NCBI GenBank assembly: GCA_009599575.1
Contig: VWND01000010.1
Location: 640,501-704,500, forward strand
DNA from: Blumeriella jaapii
Taxonomy: Eukaryota; Ascomycota; Leotiomycetes; Helotiales; Drepanopezizaceae
Reading direction: 5' to 3'
DNA length: 64,000 nt
The translations under genes and the position numbers were made by a program. Positions 10,835-22,479 of this stretch are shown here, one piece after another; positions within the stretch are counted from its first letter, which is position 1, and every line of letters begins with the position of its first letter. The notes under the pieces were generated by a model, which was not told where the DNA came from, searched no databases, and saw nothing but the letters and a program-made list of their open reading frames with translations.

Positions 10835-12070
10835 CTTAATAATAAATAACAAAGCTAATAAATTTCAAATTATAAAAAAAGCCTACGAAAAAGTGTTTTA
10901 TAAAAAAGCTAAGGCTATTTATTACCGAATTAAAAACGATTTTTAATAAAAAGAATGCTTCGAAAACTGCAAAACCTTCGTTAAAAGCTGCATTTTTTGT
11001 TAAAAACGAAAGCCTGGCCGAAAAGAAAATTTATTATATCCGACGTAATTTTTTAAAATTTAAAAAAAAGTTAATTTCGACGTTATACGCGTACCGATCA
11101 CCGATCGCGGTTATATATATTTTGTATTCGCTATTAACGATTTATTCGAATAGCTTGAAAAGCGATTTTTCCGAAACGTTATTTCCGAAGCTATAGCGAT
11201 CTTTTTTTAAAAAAACGTTTTGTATCGATACGGTTTGTTTAGCAAATTAAACGTTAATAATAAATCCGAAAACAAAAGCGTTATCGAAACTTTTATAAAA
11301 AATATAATATTTAGCGCATTTAAATTTCAGTTTATAATTCGAAAAGCAACGGATCCGTTAAACAAAGCTATAAAAATATTTTCGACGGTTTTTCAAAAGC
11401 TATTCGAAAAGGCTATAAGCGTTGATCGCGGAAATTTTCGGAAATGCTTTTTGCTATACGTATATATATATACGCTTTTATTAAAATAATTTTATTTTTT
11501 ATTTAATACGGCAAAAACGCTCGATTGCTTTTAAAAACAAAATAATTTATATAAAAGTTTTATAACGTAATTAAAATGAAAACGAAAGCAAACCTATTAG
11601 TAATAAAATTTAAGCAGCTAAATTACCGCGATATAAATATAAAAGAAATAATTTTAAAAAAAAAAAAATATAAAAAAGCGGCTAAAAAAGTCTGGAATAA
11701 AATCAAAATTTTAAAAAAAACGTTAATTAAAAAAAAAATCTGGTTTTAGTTTACGACGTTCAGCGCGCTATCGACAAATCGGCCGATATTAAACTTGATT
11801 ATAAATAGCTCGGATCTTACGAAATATACGAAGCCGAATTAAATAAAAATTATTATAAGCTTACGGAATTCGATAAAACAAAACTAAAAGGAACGTTCGC
11901 CGCCAACCGGTTAAAACGATTTTACAAAAGGAACCAGCAAATCTATTTTTTGGATTTTAAATTAAAAAGCGATTCCGATTTTAGCGATTCCGACGACGAT
12001 TCCGATTAAAGCGATTATACTTCTGAAAAAAAAAAAGCTTATTCTTTTGGAAAAGTCTGGAAACAACCGG
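10835..12070 (+). pseudogene. A2 integrase remnant
   Basis: Matches the A1 integrase throughout. The core piece 11,220-11,489 is open for 89 codons but has N-V-N-N-K-S where A1 has N-V-D-N-K-S, so the second catalytic Asp is Asn. The C-terminal domain (about 11,580-12,020) contains stops and a one-base run-length difference near 11,740 that breaks the frame kept in A1. The acidic Ser/Asp tail is still visible near 11,965-12,020. Confidence 0.75.
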
Positions 12071-12689
12071 ACGATGACTCCGCTGCCGAAACCATAATTT
12101 AAGTCGTGATTTCATTTATAACCGAAAAGGAAAAAAGTGCTTATAAAATTGTTTATTAATTATTCTATTGTTTTTATTGCTTATTGTTTCCTTTTTTATT
12201 ATATACTGTTTTATTGTTTTTGTTTTGCTTTGCTTGTATATAACTTAATTATTTTGTTTTATATATACTGTTTATTTTTAAAAAAATTTTTTATATTATT
12301 TGAGATATTTACTGTATTTTTTTTTATTTAATTGTATTTTTATTTATTAAAACAAAAGCTTTGTATATATTTGGGCCGCATATTTAATATATTTATATTA
12401 TTCGCATATTTTACGAAAACTATTTTTTATGCATTTTATTATTTGCTATTTTCTGCATTGTTTACTTTTTTCGCTGTTTTAAACGAATGTCTGCCTGAAC
12501 AGTTATAATTTATTAGAAAAATAATATACGGATTTTCGTAACTTTTAAATATAAATATTTTACAGTTTCCGTATTTTTTTCCAGCTATTTTTTAATAAAT
12601 ATAATACATTTTTTTAATTAATAAACCTATCGATATTATATCGTTTTTTAAGCAAAGCGTTATTAAATTTAGCAAATTTATTTTTAATT

Positions 12690-15600
12690 TATTTTGGAAC
12701 GGAACTATTATACGTAATTTTTCCGAGTTTAAATAAATATATAATACCGCTATCTCAAATTAATAAGCAGTTTTTGTAAAAACATTTATAAAGCAATTCG
12801 ATATAATAATTGAAAACGTTAACGAATTTTTATTCGATTACGAAAGCTTCGTTAAAGCTGAATTCGTTCGCAAAAGTTTTAATTACGATAAATTTCTGCT
12901 GAATTATAATAACGTTTTAAAAGCTTTCGCCGAAGCAAAAAAAGCTCGAAATAACAAAAAAAAATGACAGACCGAATGCTGCGCTTTTTGCTAAATCAAC
13001 AAAAAAAAATATTTAAAAATACGTTTTTAGCAAAATTACCGGTATTATTTTATTTCGGCATTTCGCTCGTTTTTTCGAAATTATTACTTTTACGAAAAAA
13101 AGAGTTTGGATATTAAACGCTTATATTTTTAAAACGCAAGCCCTAAAAGCTAATAATTTAAAAATTCGTAAATTTATAAGCTTTTTTACAATTGTTTGCA
13201 AATTAATCGACGACGTTATGCAATTGCTAAAAAAAGTTTTAATCGGCTGCGAAATTCTAAATTTGATTTTTTTTCAAAGCAAAAAACTAAGCGTCGCTAA
13301 ATACAATATTTTTATATTAAAAAAAAAAAACGACGTTATTCCGATATTTCAAATTTACGACGACGAAAAAAACGAAAAAGCTAATATTATTTTCGTTTAA
13401 TTCGAAAAAATATACGCAGTAGCAATTAATATTTTTAAAGCGGCTAAAACAGCTCGGCGACTTTTATTTTTAATTATCGAAAACAAATTCGAAAACGAAA
13501 TCAAAAGCGTAATAGCAAACAACCGCTTATTCGAATATAAAAAGCTTATTATATTTGTAAAAACAATTCCGAAAAAAATAAAAATAAAAAACGTAAAAAA
13601 ACGCGCCGATATTTTCGAAATTTTTTTTGTTCGGCGGAAAAAACTATTCGCGTCGTTAGCAAAAAAGACACCGCGAATAAAAACAGCCGGAAATCGACGC
13701 CGAGCTATAAGCTTTAAACTAATTAATAAAAAACGCGACGATTTTATAAAATCGGATTTAAAAAACGCCGGCATTTCGAAAAAAAAAAATTTAAACGATT
13801 TTGAATTTGATTTTTCGAAATTAAATACGTAAATATTAAAAACGTTTGCTGCGTTTAAAAACGTCGAACCGCTAATATTTCAAATTTTAATAAAAGCATT
13901 TAAAATTTCGATTATTATACGATTCGACCGAAAAAACTTAAAAAAAAATATCGAAGTTATTGCGAAAAAAATTATATAAAAAGCATAAAATTAAATTATT
14001 TTGTTTAAAACTTTCGCTTTCGACGACGAAACAATTTAAAAATTATTTCGACACTTTTATATAAAAATTAAATAAATCCGTTAGTTTTTTTTTTTTTGTT
14101 TCGAACGAAAATTAAATTAAGTTTTTTTCGGAAAATTACAAATATAATACGCTAAAATAAATAAAAAAAACTTTTAAAAACGGTGATCCGTTTTTATTCG
14201 AGCTTTTCTTCGCTAAAAAACTCCGATTTTTTAATTTCGTTTTTACGAATAACGTTAACGCCAGAAAAAACGGCAAGTTCTGTTATTTTTATATATATTA
14301 TTACGCGGCGTACTACGATTTGATTATAAAAAAAGTTAATATTATCGGTTTTGCTAATCGATTCGCTGTTATTAAAAATTCGGATTACGACGTATTCGAA
14401 ATTAATTTTAATAATTAATTTATATTCCGACGAAAAATTGCGAAAATTATTTAAGCGCGTATTAAAGCTTATTTGGGCTACGCAAATTTTAAAGCAGATT
14501 TTAAGATTTTTAGCGCGATTATAAAACTCGATTAAAACGTAAAAAAATAAAAATAACAAGTATTTTTAAAAGCCGATTTTTTTAGTTTTTTAATCGAAAG
14601 TATATTTTAAAGTTTATTTAAATTAAGCTGCGAATTCGTTAATTACGTAAAATTTCATAACGAAAAAAACAAGCTATTATTATATTTTATTAAAAAAAAA
14701 AATAGCTATATATAAATATTATTTCCGACTGGTTAAAACTTAAAAAGCGCCTATAGCTTTTTTCGTTAATATATTTTACAATTTTATTTAATAAGCTTTT
14801 AAAATGTATTCCGGCTTTTACTTCGCTGTTCTGATTATTCGAAATTTTAAAAACTGCCGTTTCGTAGCATATTCCGACGTTCCGATCGTTTTAAATTTCG
14901 CTGGCTCCGACCGTATTACAATTATAAAATTCGATATCGCCGATTTTTAAAAAAAAAAAAAAATCGAAAACCTTACCGACGTTATTTTCGATTATTACGT
15001 TCTGTTTGCATTCGTATATAATTCGGAAATAATCGAAGCTTATTTGCAATTATACTACGACGCCAAATTAATTAAAATCATTTAAAAAAGCCCAGCTTTC
15101 TTATATTTCAGCGCGTTTAAAATAATGGCCTCGGCTATTTTATCGGATTACGAAACCGAAAGTTACAAAATAAAAAATAAAATAATTTTTATTAATTTTT
15201 CGATTAAGCAAAAGGTTTTCGTTAAATTTAAAACCTAAAAAACCGACGGCGCGATATTAATTTACTCGAACAATTACACGGCGTAAAAATACAAAAACTA
15301 TTTCGAAAACGATAATCCGATAAATAATTTGATATTATTTGTATTGCGGCGAAAGCAATTATAATATTTTCGGTGGTTTCGATTGCAAACGATTATTTTC
15401 GAATTATTTCGTAAAATAGTTTTTTTTATAAGCCTCGGATTTTTTTCAGAAGCATTCGTCGGTAAATAATCGTAATCCGATCTATTAGTTTTACGAAAAG
15501 CAAAAGCGTTAATCGAATTTAATTACGACGAATTAATCGATTACTTTTACGATTTTAATATAAAACTTTTTAGCGCTTTTTGCAAAGCGTAAAACCACGT

Positions 15601-15850
15601 TTAAAAGCTGAAATTTATTATTTACGAAAAAAAGTCGTGAAAAGCATTCGTCGCGGCGATATTTAATAATATTATCGACGAAAAAGTTATCAGAACGTTT
15701 GTAAGTTTAAACGATATTTCGATTAATATTTTATTAAACTATTTTTTAAAAAAGCAAAATAAATAAAATAATTTAAATAATAAGCGAAACGTTATTTTTT
15801 CGCAAAAGCCAACAGCAAAAAGGCCAAAAACGGGTTAAAAAACCGAAAAA
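12690..15850 (+). pseudogene. A2 copy of the unknown downstream ORF region
   Basis: Collinear with 5,080-8,215 of A1, with similar protein-like segments at 12,790-13,400, 13,440-13,900 and 14,190-15,300. The presence of the same 3.1 kb after integrase in a second copy shows it belongs to the element and is not a chance flank. Function unknown. Confidence 0.45.
13644..13679 (+). repeat. Palindromic module L4 in A2
   Basis: Orthologous to 5,999-6,034. Arms attcgcg and cgcgaat are intact, with middle tcgttagcaaaaaagacac. Confidence 0.65.
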
Positions 15851-16241
15851 GTATAAAATTAAAAAGTTCGGTTTTTGGTTTTTAAATTATATAAGATAAA
15901 TTAGATTGCATTTAATAAAATTATATTTTTTTTTGGTCGTAATTAAAAACGATTACGCATATTATTTGGGATAGGATATAAAACGGTAATATTTTATATT
16001 AATAAAAATTAGTAGTTTTAGCTATAATCGAGGCATAAACCTTTCCGAAACTTTCTGCTATTAATTATTTTCAACAGATATAAAAGCAAAGCATTTTTTT
16101 AAATAGTATTATAAGCACGCAGTCTAATTTATACCTTTATTTATTTTTTTTTTTTTCTTCAGTTTTTTCTAGGGATTCCCTAGACTATTTTATCCACCGA
16201 CATATGGCCGTATCAGTCTGGTTTTCCTACCTACTTTTACA
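15851..16241 (+). repeat. A2 3' terminal block (presumed LTR)
   Basis: Same block as 8,216-8,611, ending cctacttttaca at 16,241. Carries the better preserved hairpin ctagggattccctag near 16,168-16,182. Confidence 0.55.
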
Positions 16242-16399
16242 AAATGTTTTTTTTTTTATCGTAGGCTTTGGAAATCTATTAAAGGGATTTAAAATAAATT
16301 TTGGTTCTGATAGCGGCTTCGATGGAAAAAAATTTTTATTTTTTTATATAAAATCTGAAAATTATTCGTTTTGTAATAATAGTTTTTTTTTTATATTAT

Positions 16400-17830
16400 T
16401 TTTTTTTTAATATATCGAGTTTTGCTGGTTTGCGCCGTTATTAAAACCGTCCGCTAATGTTTAATATTTAGCGTTTTGAGCTTTTTCGTTTTCCGCGTTT
16501 TCGATAAACTCTACGGTTTTTTAAAGCTTTAGTTTAGTTATGAAACTTGAATTTTCAACTTTCGAAAAATAGAATTTGGATTCGTTAAATATTACGTTTC
16601 GGCTCGTAATTATACGTATTAGCTGAAACATTTAGATTTTGTAAATATTAAAAGCGCTATATTTAATTAAATATCCGATATATTTTTTCGAAAGAATTTT
16701 AAATTTTTTTTTGTGTTTTATGGCTTTTCGATTTTTTATTATTAAATACGCACGAGTTTCGTACGTATAAACTTTGCTTCAGTTTGGTCTGAGATCGGCC
16801 GTACGCGCTTTTACAATAGCAGAATCGTAATACCGGAAATATTATTTAAATTAATTATATAAAATTTTATTTGAAAATTTAAATTGTTTTTTCGCAAACG
16901 GCGATATATTATACAAATACGCTGCTGCTTTTATCGTTTCGGGCCAAAAAAAGGTTGGAAGGCCCGTTTTAATTTTTATTTTTATCGAACGCTTAATTAT
17001 TTTTTTTTTTGTTCGTTCGATAAAGCCGTTTGGCTGATGCACGTAAAATAAAATTAATTCCAGATCGATATTTTTGCGCTTCGCTTATTTTTAATATTCC
17101 GAAATAATATTTTTTTGCTTTGGAATTACCGACGATTCGTTATTTTATCGAATTTTGCAAATGGAAAAGTTATATTAGCGTTTTATTTATACGTCGAACG
17201 TTTAAAAACGGTTTAAAACGACTTTTACATTTTTCGTTTTGATAGCGAAAGCTTAAATCTTTTTATTATATTCGTTTTTTATCAGAAATATTTACGTCGA
17301 GCCGTTATAAGCTTTTTTACGACTTTTAGAATAATCGTAAAAATCCCAGCCGATGCGAAAAAAAAGTTTGAAAGATTTGTTTTCTGATATTGCTTTTAAA
17401 ATTATTTGTTTTAAATACGTAATAGCATATTTCTCGCATTTTACTTTGGTTAAGCTTTTGATTTTTATTTTACGAATGTTTTCGACCAGCTTTTCGAACG
17501 CGTTTTTATTCAAATAGTCCGAACGAAGATATTATAAGCGCGCATCGTTATTTCGATCGTACGTAAACACGCTGTTTTTTTTAAATTTATAACGCGTACG
17601 ATATTTCGGAGTTGTATAAATTATTAGGCCGGGCGAATTACGTTTTAAAAAGTTTAAATTATTACGTAAAAAGTGCGAATAAAAAAAGCAATTGATTTTG
17701 ATATATTCAAATATACAAAAATCGGCGATCGTTTAATATTAACGTTTTAAAATAAAGCTTTTAGAATTTTTAAAACGAAAAGTATTATTCGACTTTTGAA
17801 ATTAGTAATTTTTTTTAGCTAAAAAACTAG
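16400..17830 (-). pseudogene. Copia F integrase remnant
   Basis: Reading leftwards, a segment N-V-A-F-V-L-N-F-T-T-N-I-I-S-A (about 17,870-17,830) is typical of the end of copia protease. Then comes I-G-W-D-F-Y-D-Y (about 17,340) of the integrase core. Next is H-Q-P-N-G-F-I-E-R (about 17,040-17,015), the conserved region with the catalytic Glu, followed by F-W-P-E-T-I-K-A-A-A-Y-L-Y-N. The C-terminal copia box (K-K-Y-I-G-Y-L then S-R-N-V-I-F-N-E) is near 16,670-16,590. Open pieces are 17,292-17,513 and 16,851-17,042. Integrase order before RT is what separates copia from gypsy. Stops make it inactive. Confidence 0.75.
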
Positions 17831-17934
17831 CGGAAATAATATTGGTAGTAAAATTTAAAACGAACGCTACGTTATTAAAAATTATATTTCAAAGCTTTTT
17901 ATTTTTTTTGCGAAAGGCTTTTTTTATTAAACGA

Positions 17935-17939
17935 CTTTT
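17935..17939. repeat. Target site duplication of B1 (left), CTTTT
   Basis: ctttt immediately left of the B1 5' LTR, identical to 24,396-24,400 right of the 3' LTR. Five bases is the usual Ty3/gypsy duplication length. Confidence 0.85.
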
Positions 17940-18234
17940 TGTGACGATTCACTCTGTTGCCACCTCTCTTGTCACCCCAGCAACTACGTATAGCTGCAAG
18001 CTCCCCAGCAACTACGTATAGCTGTAAGCTCTCTGGTCTCCTGGTGAGTCTCCCATCAACTATGGAAACTATTATGTATATAAGACTTTTTCCCCTTAGC
18101 AATCTCTGCCCTTTGCAGTTGTTAATTCTAAATAAATATTTTTATTACAAAACCAAAAGCTCGTTTTTTATATCATATAAACTCGGCGATCAGTTGACTG
18201 ATTTTTTAGTCTTTCGATTAATTAAATCGTTATA
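17940..18234 (+). repeat. B1 5' LTR
   Basis: 295 bp, starts tgtgacgatt, ends cgttata (CGTCACA in the 3' LTR). Contains two copies of a 26-bp unit (cagcaactacgtatagct core, about 17,981-18,032) that is single in the B2 LTRs. It also holds tatgtatataag near 18,074, a plausible TATA element for the element transcript. Confidence 0.92.
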
Positions 18235-18399
18235 TTATTAATAATTTTTTTCTACGCTAGCGACGGCGTAAACTATTTTTTTCTTCGAATTTCTTACGGG
18301 TCATATTAAAATAATCGACCGGTCGTGAAAAAACTTATTTCCGCATTTCGCGAAAAATGGCTTCTGTTTAACGATCCCCCCTTTAACAAAGCTTTTCAA

Positions 18400-19840
18400 C
18401 TCCTGCTATTACATCTCAACCTCCTTCTTAATCAGCGAAAAAGCAGCCTCCTCCAAAAGCTTTTTTTTTTAAAAAACAGTTTTTTTCCCGAGGAAAAAAA
18501 AACAAAAAAAAAAGCAGGGCGCCAACCATTTCGCCTGCCATCTTTTCTTTACAACCTAGCGCTGAAAGCGTTTAGTTGAAACTTTTGCAAAATCAACTAA
18601 AAAAAGCGCAAAAGCGTAAACGACAACTTCTAAAAGCTATGCGATTGCGACAGACCTTTTAATTAAAGCGTTTGATAAAATCTATCGAACGTACTTTTGC
18701 CAGTCGCGAATTTGCTGCTTCTTTCTCTCCTCGCAACGTTTTATTTTAATCAACAGACGCTGCAAACCAATCTTTACGCTTTTCGCGAACTTTTTTTAAA
18801 TCTCCCCCTGACGGCCAAAACTTTAGCGCGCTTTTTAAACGCTATAGTTCTTATTTATTTATTAACTTTCGATTAGCTCGTATAAAACGCGTTCCGAACT
18901 TTAAGTTTAAACTAAATAATAGTGAAAATTACAAAACATACTATTAAAAAACTAAAGTTTTCGACAACTTCGAACTTTACTACGACTATTTTGCTAGCGA
19001 TCGATTTCGCAAAAATTATATATTCGATTAAACCGAAAGCGTAGCAAAAAAGTTCCTGACCCCGCGTATCTTGGACCGTTCCGACCTTATATCTTTTAAA
19101 AAATTAATAAAAAAAATCGCCGATTTCCTGGCCGATCTTTCAAACGTTTAAAAAACGAAAAACGAATTTAAAATACTTATAATAAATACGCACGACGACT
19201 TTTAGCGATTTTACTTGCGATTTTTTATTTTCGCAGCAAACGCCCAAATACGAACCGACAAACAGCTTCGAAACGTCCTCCGCGATAAAATATTAAAACG
19301 TCTACGAAAAAAGCTGCATTTGAAATAAACGCGTACAACGACTTTTAAAAATTAGCTTACCGCCGTCCGACAAAAAAAACAAGATTAATTGGCTAAACGA
19401 ATTTTATACGCGAATCGCTTTACTAAGTTTACTATTTATTAAAGTGGTAAATTCTTAACCAAAGCGTATTACGAATCAAATCGTACGTACGAAAATCGTC
19501 TAAATGTTTCACAGGCTTCTTTTTAACCCCCTGTTTTTCCTTTTTTTCCACGCCAAAACGCCTCTTTTGGCGTTTTTTCTTTTCGATCGGACCAACGACA
19601 ACGCTCGTCTTTTATTCTATACCAAAAAATTCAGAAAAGCCAATCTGCACGACCTTCTACGGACCGACCTTCGATTTCACCCAAAAGCCCTTCCAAGCTA
19701 ATAAATATAAACGAGGTCGAGCCGGCCGAAAATTCGCTTTTTAATAATAATAGTAAAAACGAAAACCCCCTTCCAAACGACTTCCAAAACGCATACGAAA
19801 AAATCGAAAGCTTTTCCGCCAATCAAAAAAACGCCCAGGC
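18400..19840 (+). pseudogene. B1 gag remnant
   Basis: A continuous protein-like frame with few stops runs through here. It starts with a Lys/Arg/Gln-rich coiled-coil-like segment (about 18,590-18,720), followed by a capsid-like stretch with N-Y-K-T-Y-Y, N-F-E-L-Y-Y-D-Y-F-A and F-L-T-P-R-I-L (about 18,925-19,070). The residue pattern matches fungal gypsy capsid proteins. The 84-codon ORF at 18,325-18,579 is in another frame. The matching region of B2 is 56,900-58,430. Gag would form the virus-like particle. It is broken. Confidence 0.6.
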
Positions 19841-19867
19841 CTAAGCAAAACCTTTTTTTTAGGCGTA

Positions 19868-20275
19868 TTGCGCGATATGCGTTATTTTAACGTTCGAAAG
19901 CTTTTTAATAGCGATTTATTAACAATTCCCGTTATATTTATTAAAAATAGCTTTTCGTACAAAATAAAAGCGCTCGCCGACTTTAAAACGAACGGTTATA
20001 CGTTAATCGATTCGGCGCTAATTAAATCTCTTTTTTTTTTTTTAAAACTTTTAATTCAACCCTTCCCGGCTTTTTTTCCTGTAAAAAAGTATAATAAAAC
20101 TCGTAGCTATTTAATTATATATTTTACGCTTTTCAATCTTATTATTAATAATCGAATACAATCGTTTATTCTTTTTTTAATCACTAACTTCGGAAATTAT
20201 AATATAATTTTAAAAAAAGCTTGGTTGGCCGAATACCAAATTTTATTAAACTATAATAAACGCAAACTTTATTAA
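19868..20275 (+). pseudogene. B1 aspartic protease (135 intact codons, catalytic site lost)
   Basis: Open for 135 codons. Retropepsin-like: I-P-V-I-F then A-L-A-D-F-K-T-N-G-Y, where residues 38-40 D-F-K stand in place of D-S/T-G (Ser to Phe by C-to-T, Gly to Lys by G-to-A). Followed by I-I-L-K-K-A-W-L near residue 115, where the family has a G-R-x-W-L type flap/alpha region. The frame is open, but the catalytic triplet is destroyed. B2 has the same D-F-K (56,664-56,888), so the change predates or was repeated in both copies. Confidence 0.75.
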
Positions 20276-20950
20276 CCGAAGTTTTACTTCCTTATAACCT
20301 TTTACGCTCGTTGTATTAAAATCTTATTTGCACCTCCGAAAAATTCAATCTCGCCACTAAAACGACGCTGTAAAACGTAACAAAAACCTTGACCAATTAT
20401 AACAGACTTACGACGCTATACGAAACGCGAAAAAATCGAATTTCATTCGCGATGCTAATTTCAATAGCGACGCCAATAAAATAATACAAAAAATTACACC
20501 ACTTTTCTAGGCTGCCGATTCCCCTTTTATTATTTCTTTTCCTTTTCTTTTCCTTTCGTCAAAACAGCTTTTTTGTTCTACGAAAAACAGTTATATTAAA
20601 AACCGAAAAAAAACCTTCGCCGCGATAGCCTTTCAGTTTAATATAATCGATAATTTAAACAAACCATTTTTTAAATTTTTTAAACGACTAGTTCGAAAAC
20701 GAATCCCTTAATTTATTACTTATCCAATCTTTATTTGCCAAATTATTACGCACGCTTTTAAGCTGATTTTCAGAAAAAAAGCAGTTAAAATGTTTTTAAT
20801 TTTTTTATACGAAATCGACAAAAAATTAAACGATTTTACGTATAATATTTCTTTTAAAACCCAATCTTACAGTTTTTTCGAACGTTTCAAAACTAATAAA
20901 ATATCGATTTCGACCTTTTCAATTAGCTTAGCAGAGCTAACTTCGAATAA
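20276..20950 (+). other. B1 protease to RT linker, containing palindromic site L5
   Basis: About 680 bp with pyrimidine-rich stretches (20,520-20,580) and no clear domain. The start of the RT-proximal frame (20,790-21,260, open for 156 codons) begins in its second half. The frame used across the first half is not certain. Confidence 0.4.
20444..20479 (+). repeat. Palindromic module, site L5 in B1
   Basis: cattcgcgatgctaatttcaatagcgacgccaataa. It is related to the element A modules in its arms and length, though A and B are different gypsy families. In the phase used in A it reads S-F-A-M-L-I-S-I-A-T-P-I, close to L1. The B2 copy is at 56,277-56,312. Confidence 0.6.
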
Positions 20951-22473
20951 ATCTTCCCTCGAATCTTTCCTTCCGAAATACAAAAACCTCGAACACGTGT
21001 TTTTTAAAACCGCCAATAACGAACTAGCTTTTTACCGGCCTTACGACTATAAAATCGAACTTATTATAAATAAAAAAAAGCTAAAATACATTCTTTTGTA
21101 TAAAATATCGATTCCGAAACTCGAAATTATTAAAACTTATCTGCAAAATAATTTTAACAAAAGCTTTATCGAATTTTCCATCGCTTTTCGCTGCTCCAAT
21201 ACTTTTCGCCAAAAAACCCGACGGTTTACTGCGTTTTTATATCGATTATCGAGCTTTTAACAATATTATTCGTAAGAATCGCTATCCCTTTCCTTTTATC
21301 GATAAAATCTTTGCTCGTTTTTCGAAAACGCGAATTTTTATAAAGCTCGATATTCGCCAAGTTTTTTATAAAATTCGAATAAACCCCGCTAATAAAAAAT
21401 TAACGACGTTTCGTACGCGTTACGGCGCTTATAAATGTAAAATGCTACCTTTTGGCCTTATTAATAAACCCGCAATTTACTAACGCTATATAAACGACGT
21501 TTTTTTCGACTATTTAAACGATTTCTGCATTGCATATCTAAATAATATTTTTATTTATTCGTCCGATTTTTTAAAACACGTTATATACGTTCGTAAAATG
21601 TTTCAAAAACTCGCTAACGCTAAATTACAAACCGATATTCGAAAATCTAAATTCAACGTTATACGGATCCGTTACTTAAGTTTTATTATTTCGATTAAAA
21701 ATCTAAAAGTAGACTTAAAAAAGATTTCCGTGGTCGCCTACTAAAAGCCTTCTACTACTGTAAAAAATATACAAAGCTTTTTTAGTTTTTGTAATTTCTA
21801 CCGACGTTTTATTCGAAACTACGATATTATTGCAAAACTTTTAATTTATTTAACCAAAGCTAACGTTTTTTACAACTTTACTTTTAAATATCAGAAAAGT
21901 TTCGACCTTTTTATATTAGCTTTTACTACTGCATTAATTCTACAATATTACAAGCAAAACCTTTTTTACATATTAAAAACTGACGCTTCCGACGGCGTAA
22001 TAGCTTTTATGCTTTCGCAATTTCATAGCGACGACTGGCTTCCAATCGCTTATTTCAACAAAACCATAGCCTTCGCAAAACTAAATTACATCGTACACGA
22101 CAAAAAAATGCTCGTAATCGTAAAATCTTTAAGCAACTTTCGTATTAAATTAGCTAGCTTAATTTATCAAATTAAAATTATTACTAATTATAAAGTTTTA
22201 AAATATTTTATAATCTTCAAACTTTTAAACGCTCGACAAATATGCTGGGCCGAGCTTTTCGCCGATTACAATTTTCTTATTACGTACAAACCAAATAAAC
22301 ACAATCCTTTGGCTAACGTATTAACACGTCGTACGAGCGAATTCGATCGCCAAAACTCTTTTAAACGCATCCAGCGCCTGCAAACCCTTTTTCGAGCAAA
22401 TCAGATCGATTACCGCTTTTTAACTAAAACTTCGACTTTTTACGGCCTTCGAAACAATTGTTTTTATCGTTAA
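20950..22473 (+). pseudogene. B1 reverse transcriptase and RNase H
   Basis: RT begins with L-P-K-Y-K-N-L-E-H-V-F. It continues through R-P-Y-D-Y-K-I-E-L, K-L-D-I-R-Q (about 21,345), L-P-F-G-L-I-N (about 21,450) and the catalytic box A-Y-L-N-N-I-F-I-Y at about 21,533-21,559, where both Asp of Y-L-D-D have become Asn. RNase H has an intact K-T-D-A-S-D-G start (about 21,976). The 154-codon ORF 22,009-22,473 covers the rest, including W-A-E-L-F-A-D-Y-N-F and the N-P-L-A-N-V-L-T-R-R end. RT copies the element RNA and RNase H removes it. The NN box makes it inactive. Confidence 0.85.
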
Positions 22474-22479
22474 AATAGC

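Larger units (their letters stand above)
8612..16241 (+). mobile_element. Ty3/gypsy retrotransposon A, copy 2 (5' truncated)
   Basis: Starts exactly at the 3' end of A1, at sequence matching about base 1,009 of A1 (offset about 7,602), so gag and protease are missing. It then runs colinearly through RT, RNase H, integrase, the unknown ORF region and the 3' terminal block. It is more AT-shifted than A1. The arrangement fits insertion of A1 into an older A2 (5' part left of the window), or recombination between copies. Its right edge abuts copia element F in the middle of F pol, implying that A2 inserted into F. Confidence 0.8.
16242..17939 (-). mobile_element. Ty1/copia element F, left (downstream) segment
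   Basis: Minus-strand copia sequence bounded by A2 on the left and B1 on the right. It resumes at 24,396 after B1. It contains the end of the protease/pre-integrase segment and the integrase. The RT and RNase H that should follow are absent, because A2 cuts the element at 16,241. They may lie left of the A copies, outside the window. Confidence 0.7.

Noticed and set aside
17899..18241. Overlapping ORFs of 67 and 94 codons on both strands (and 23,916-24,447)
   Set aside because: They lie within the B1 LTRs and are caused by lower stop density there, not by a gene.
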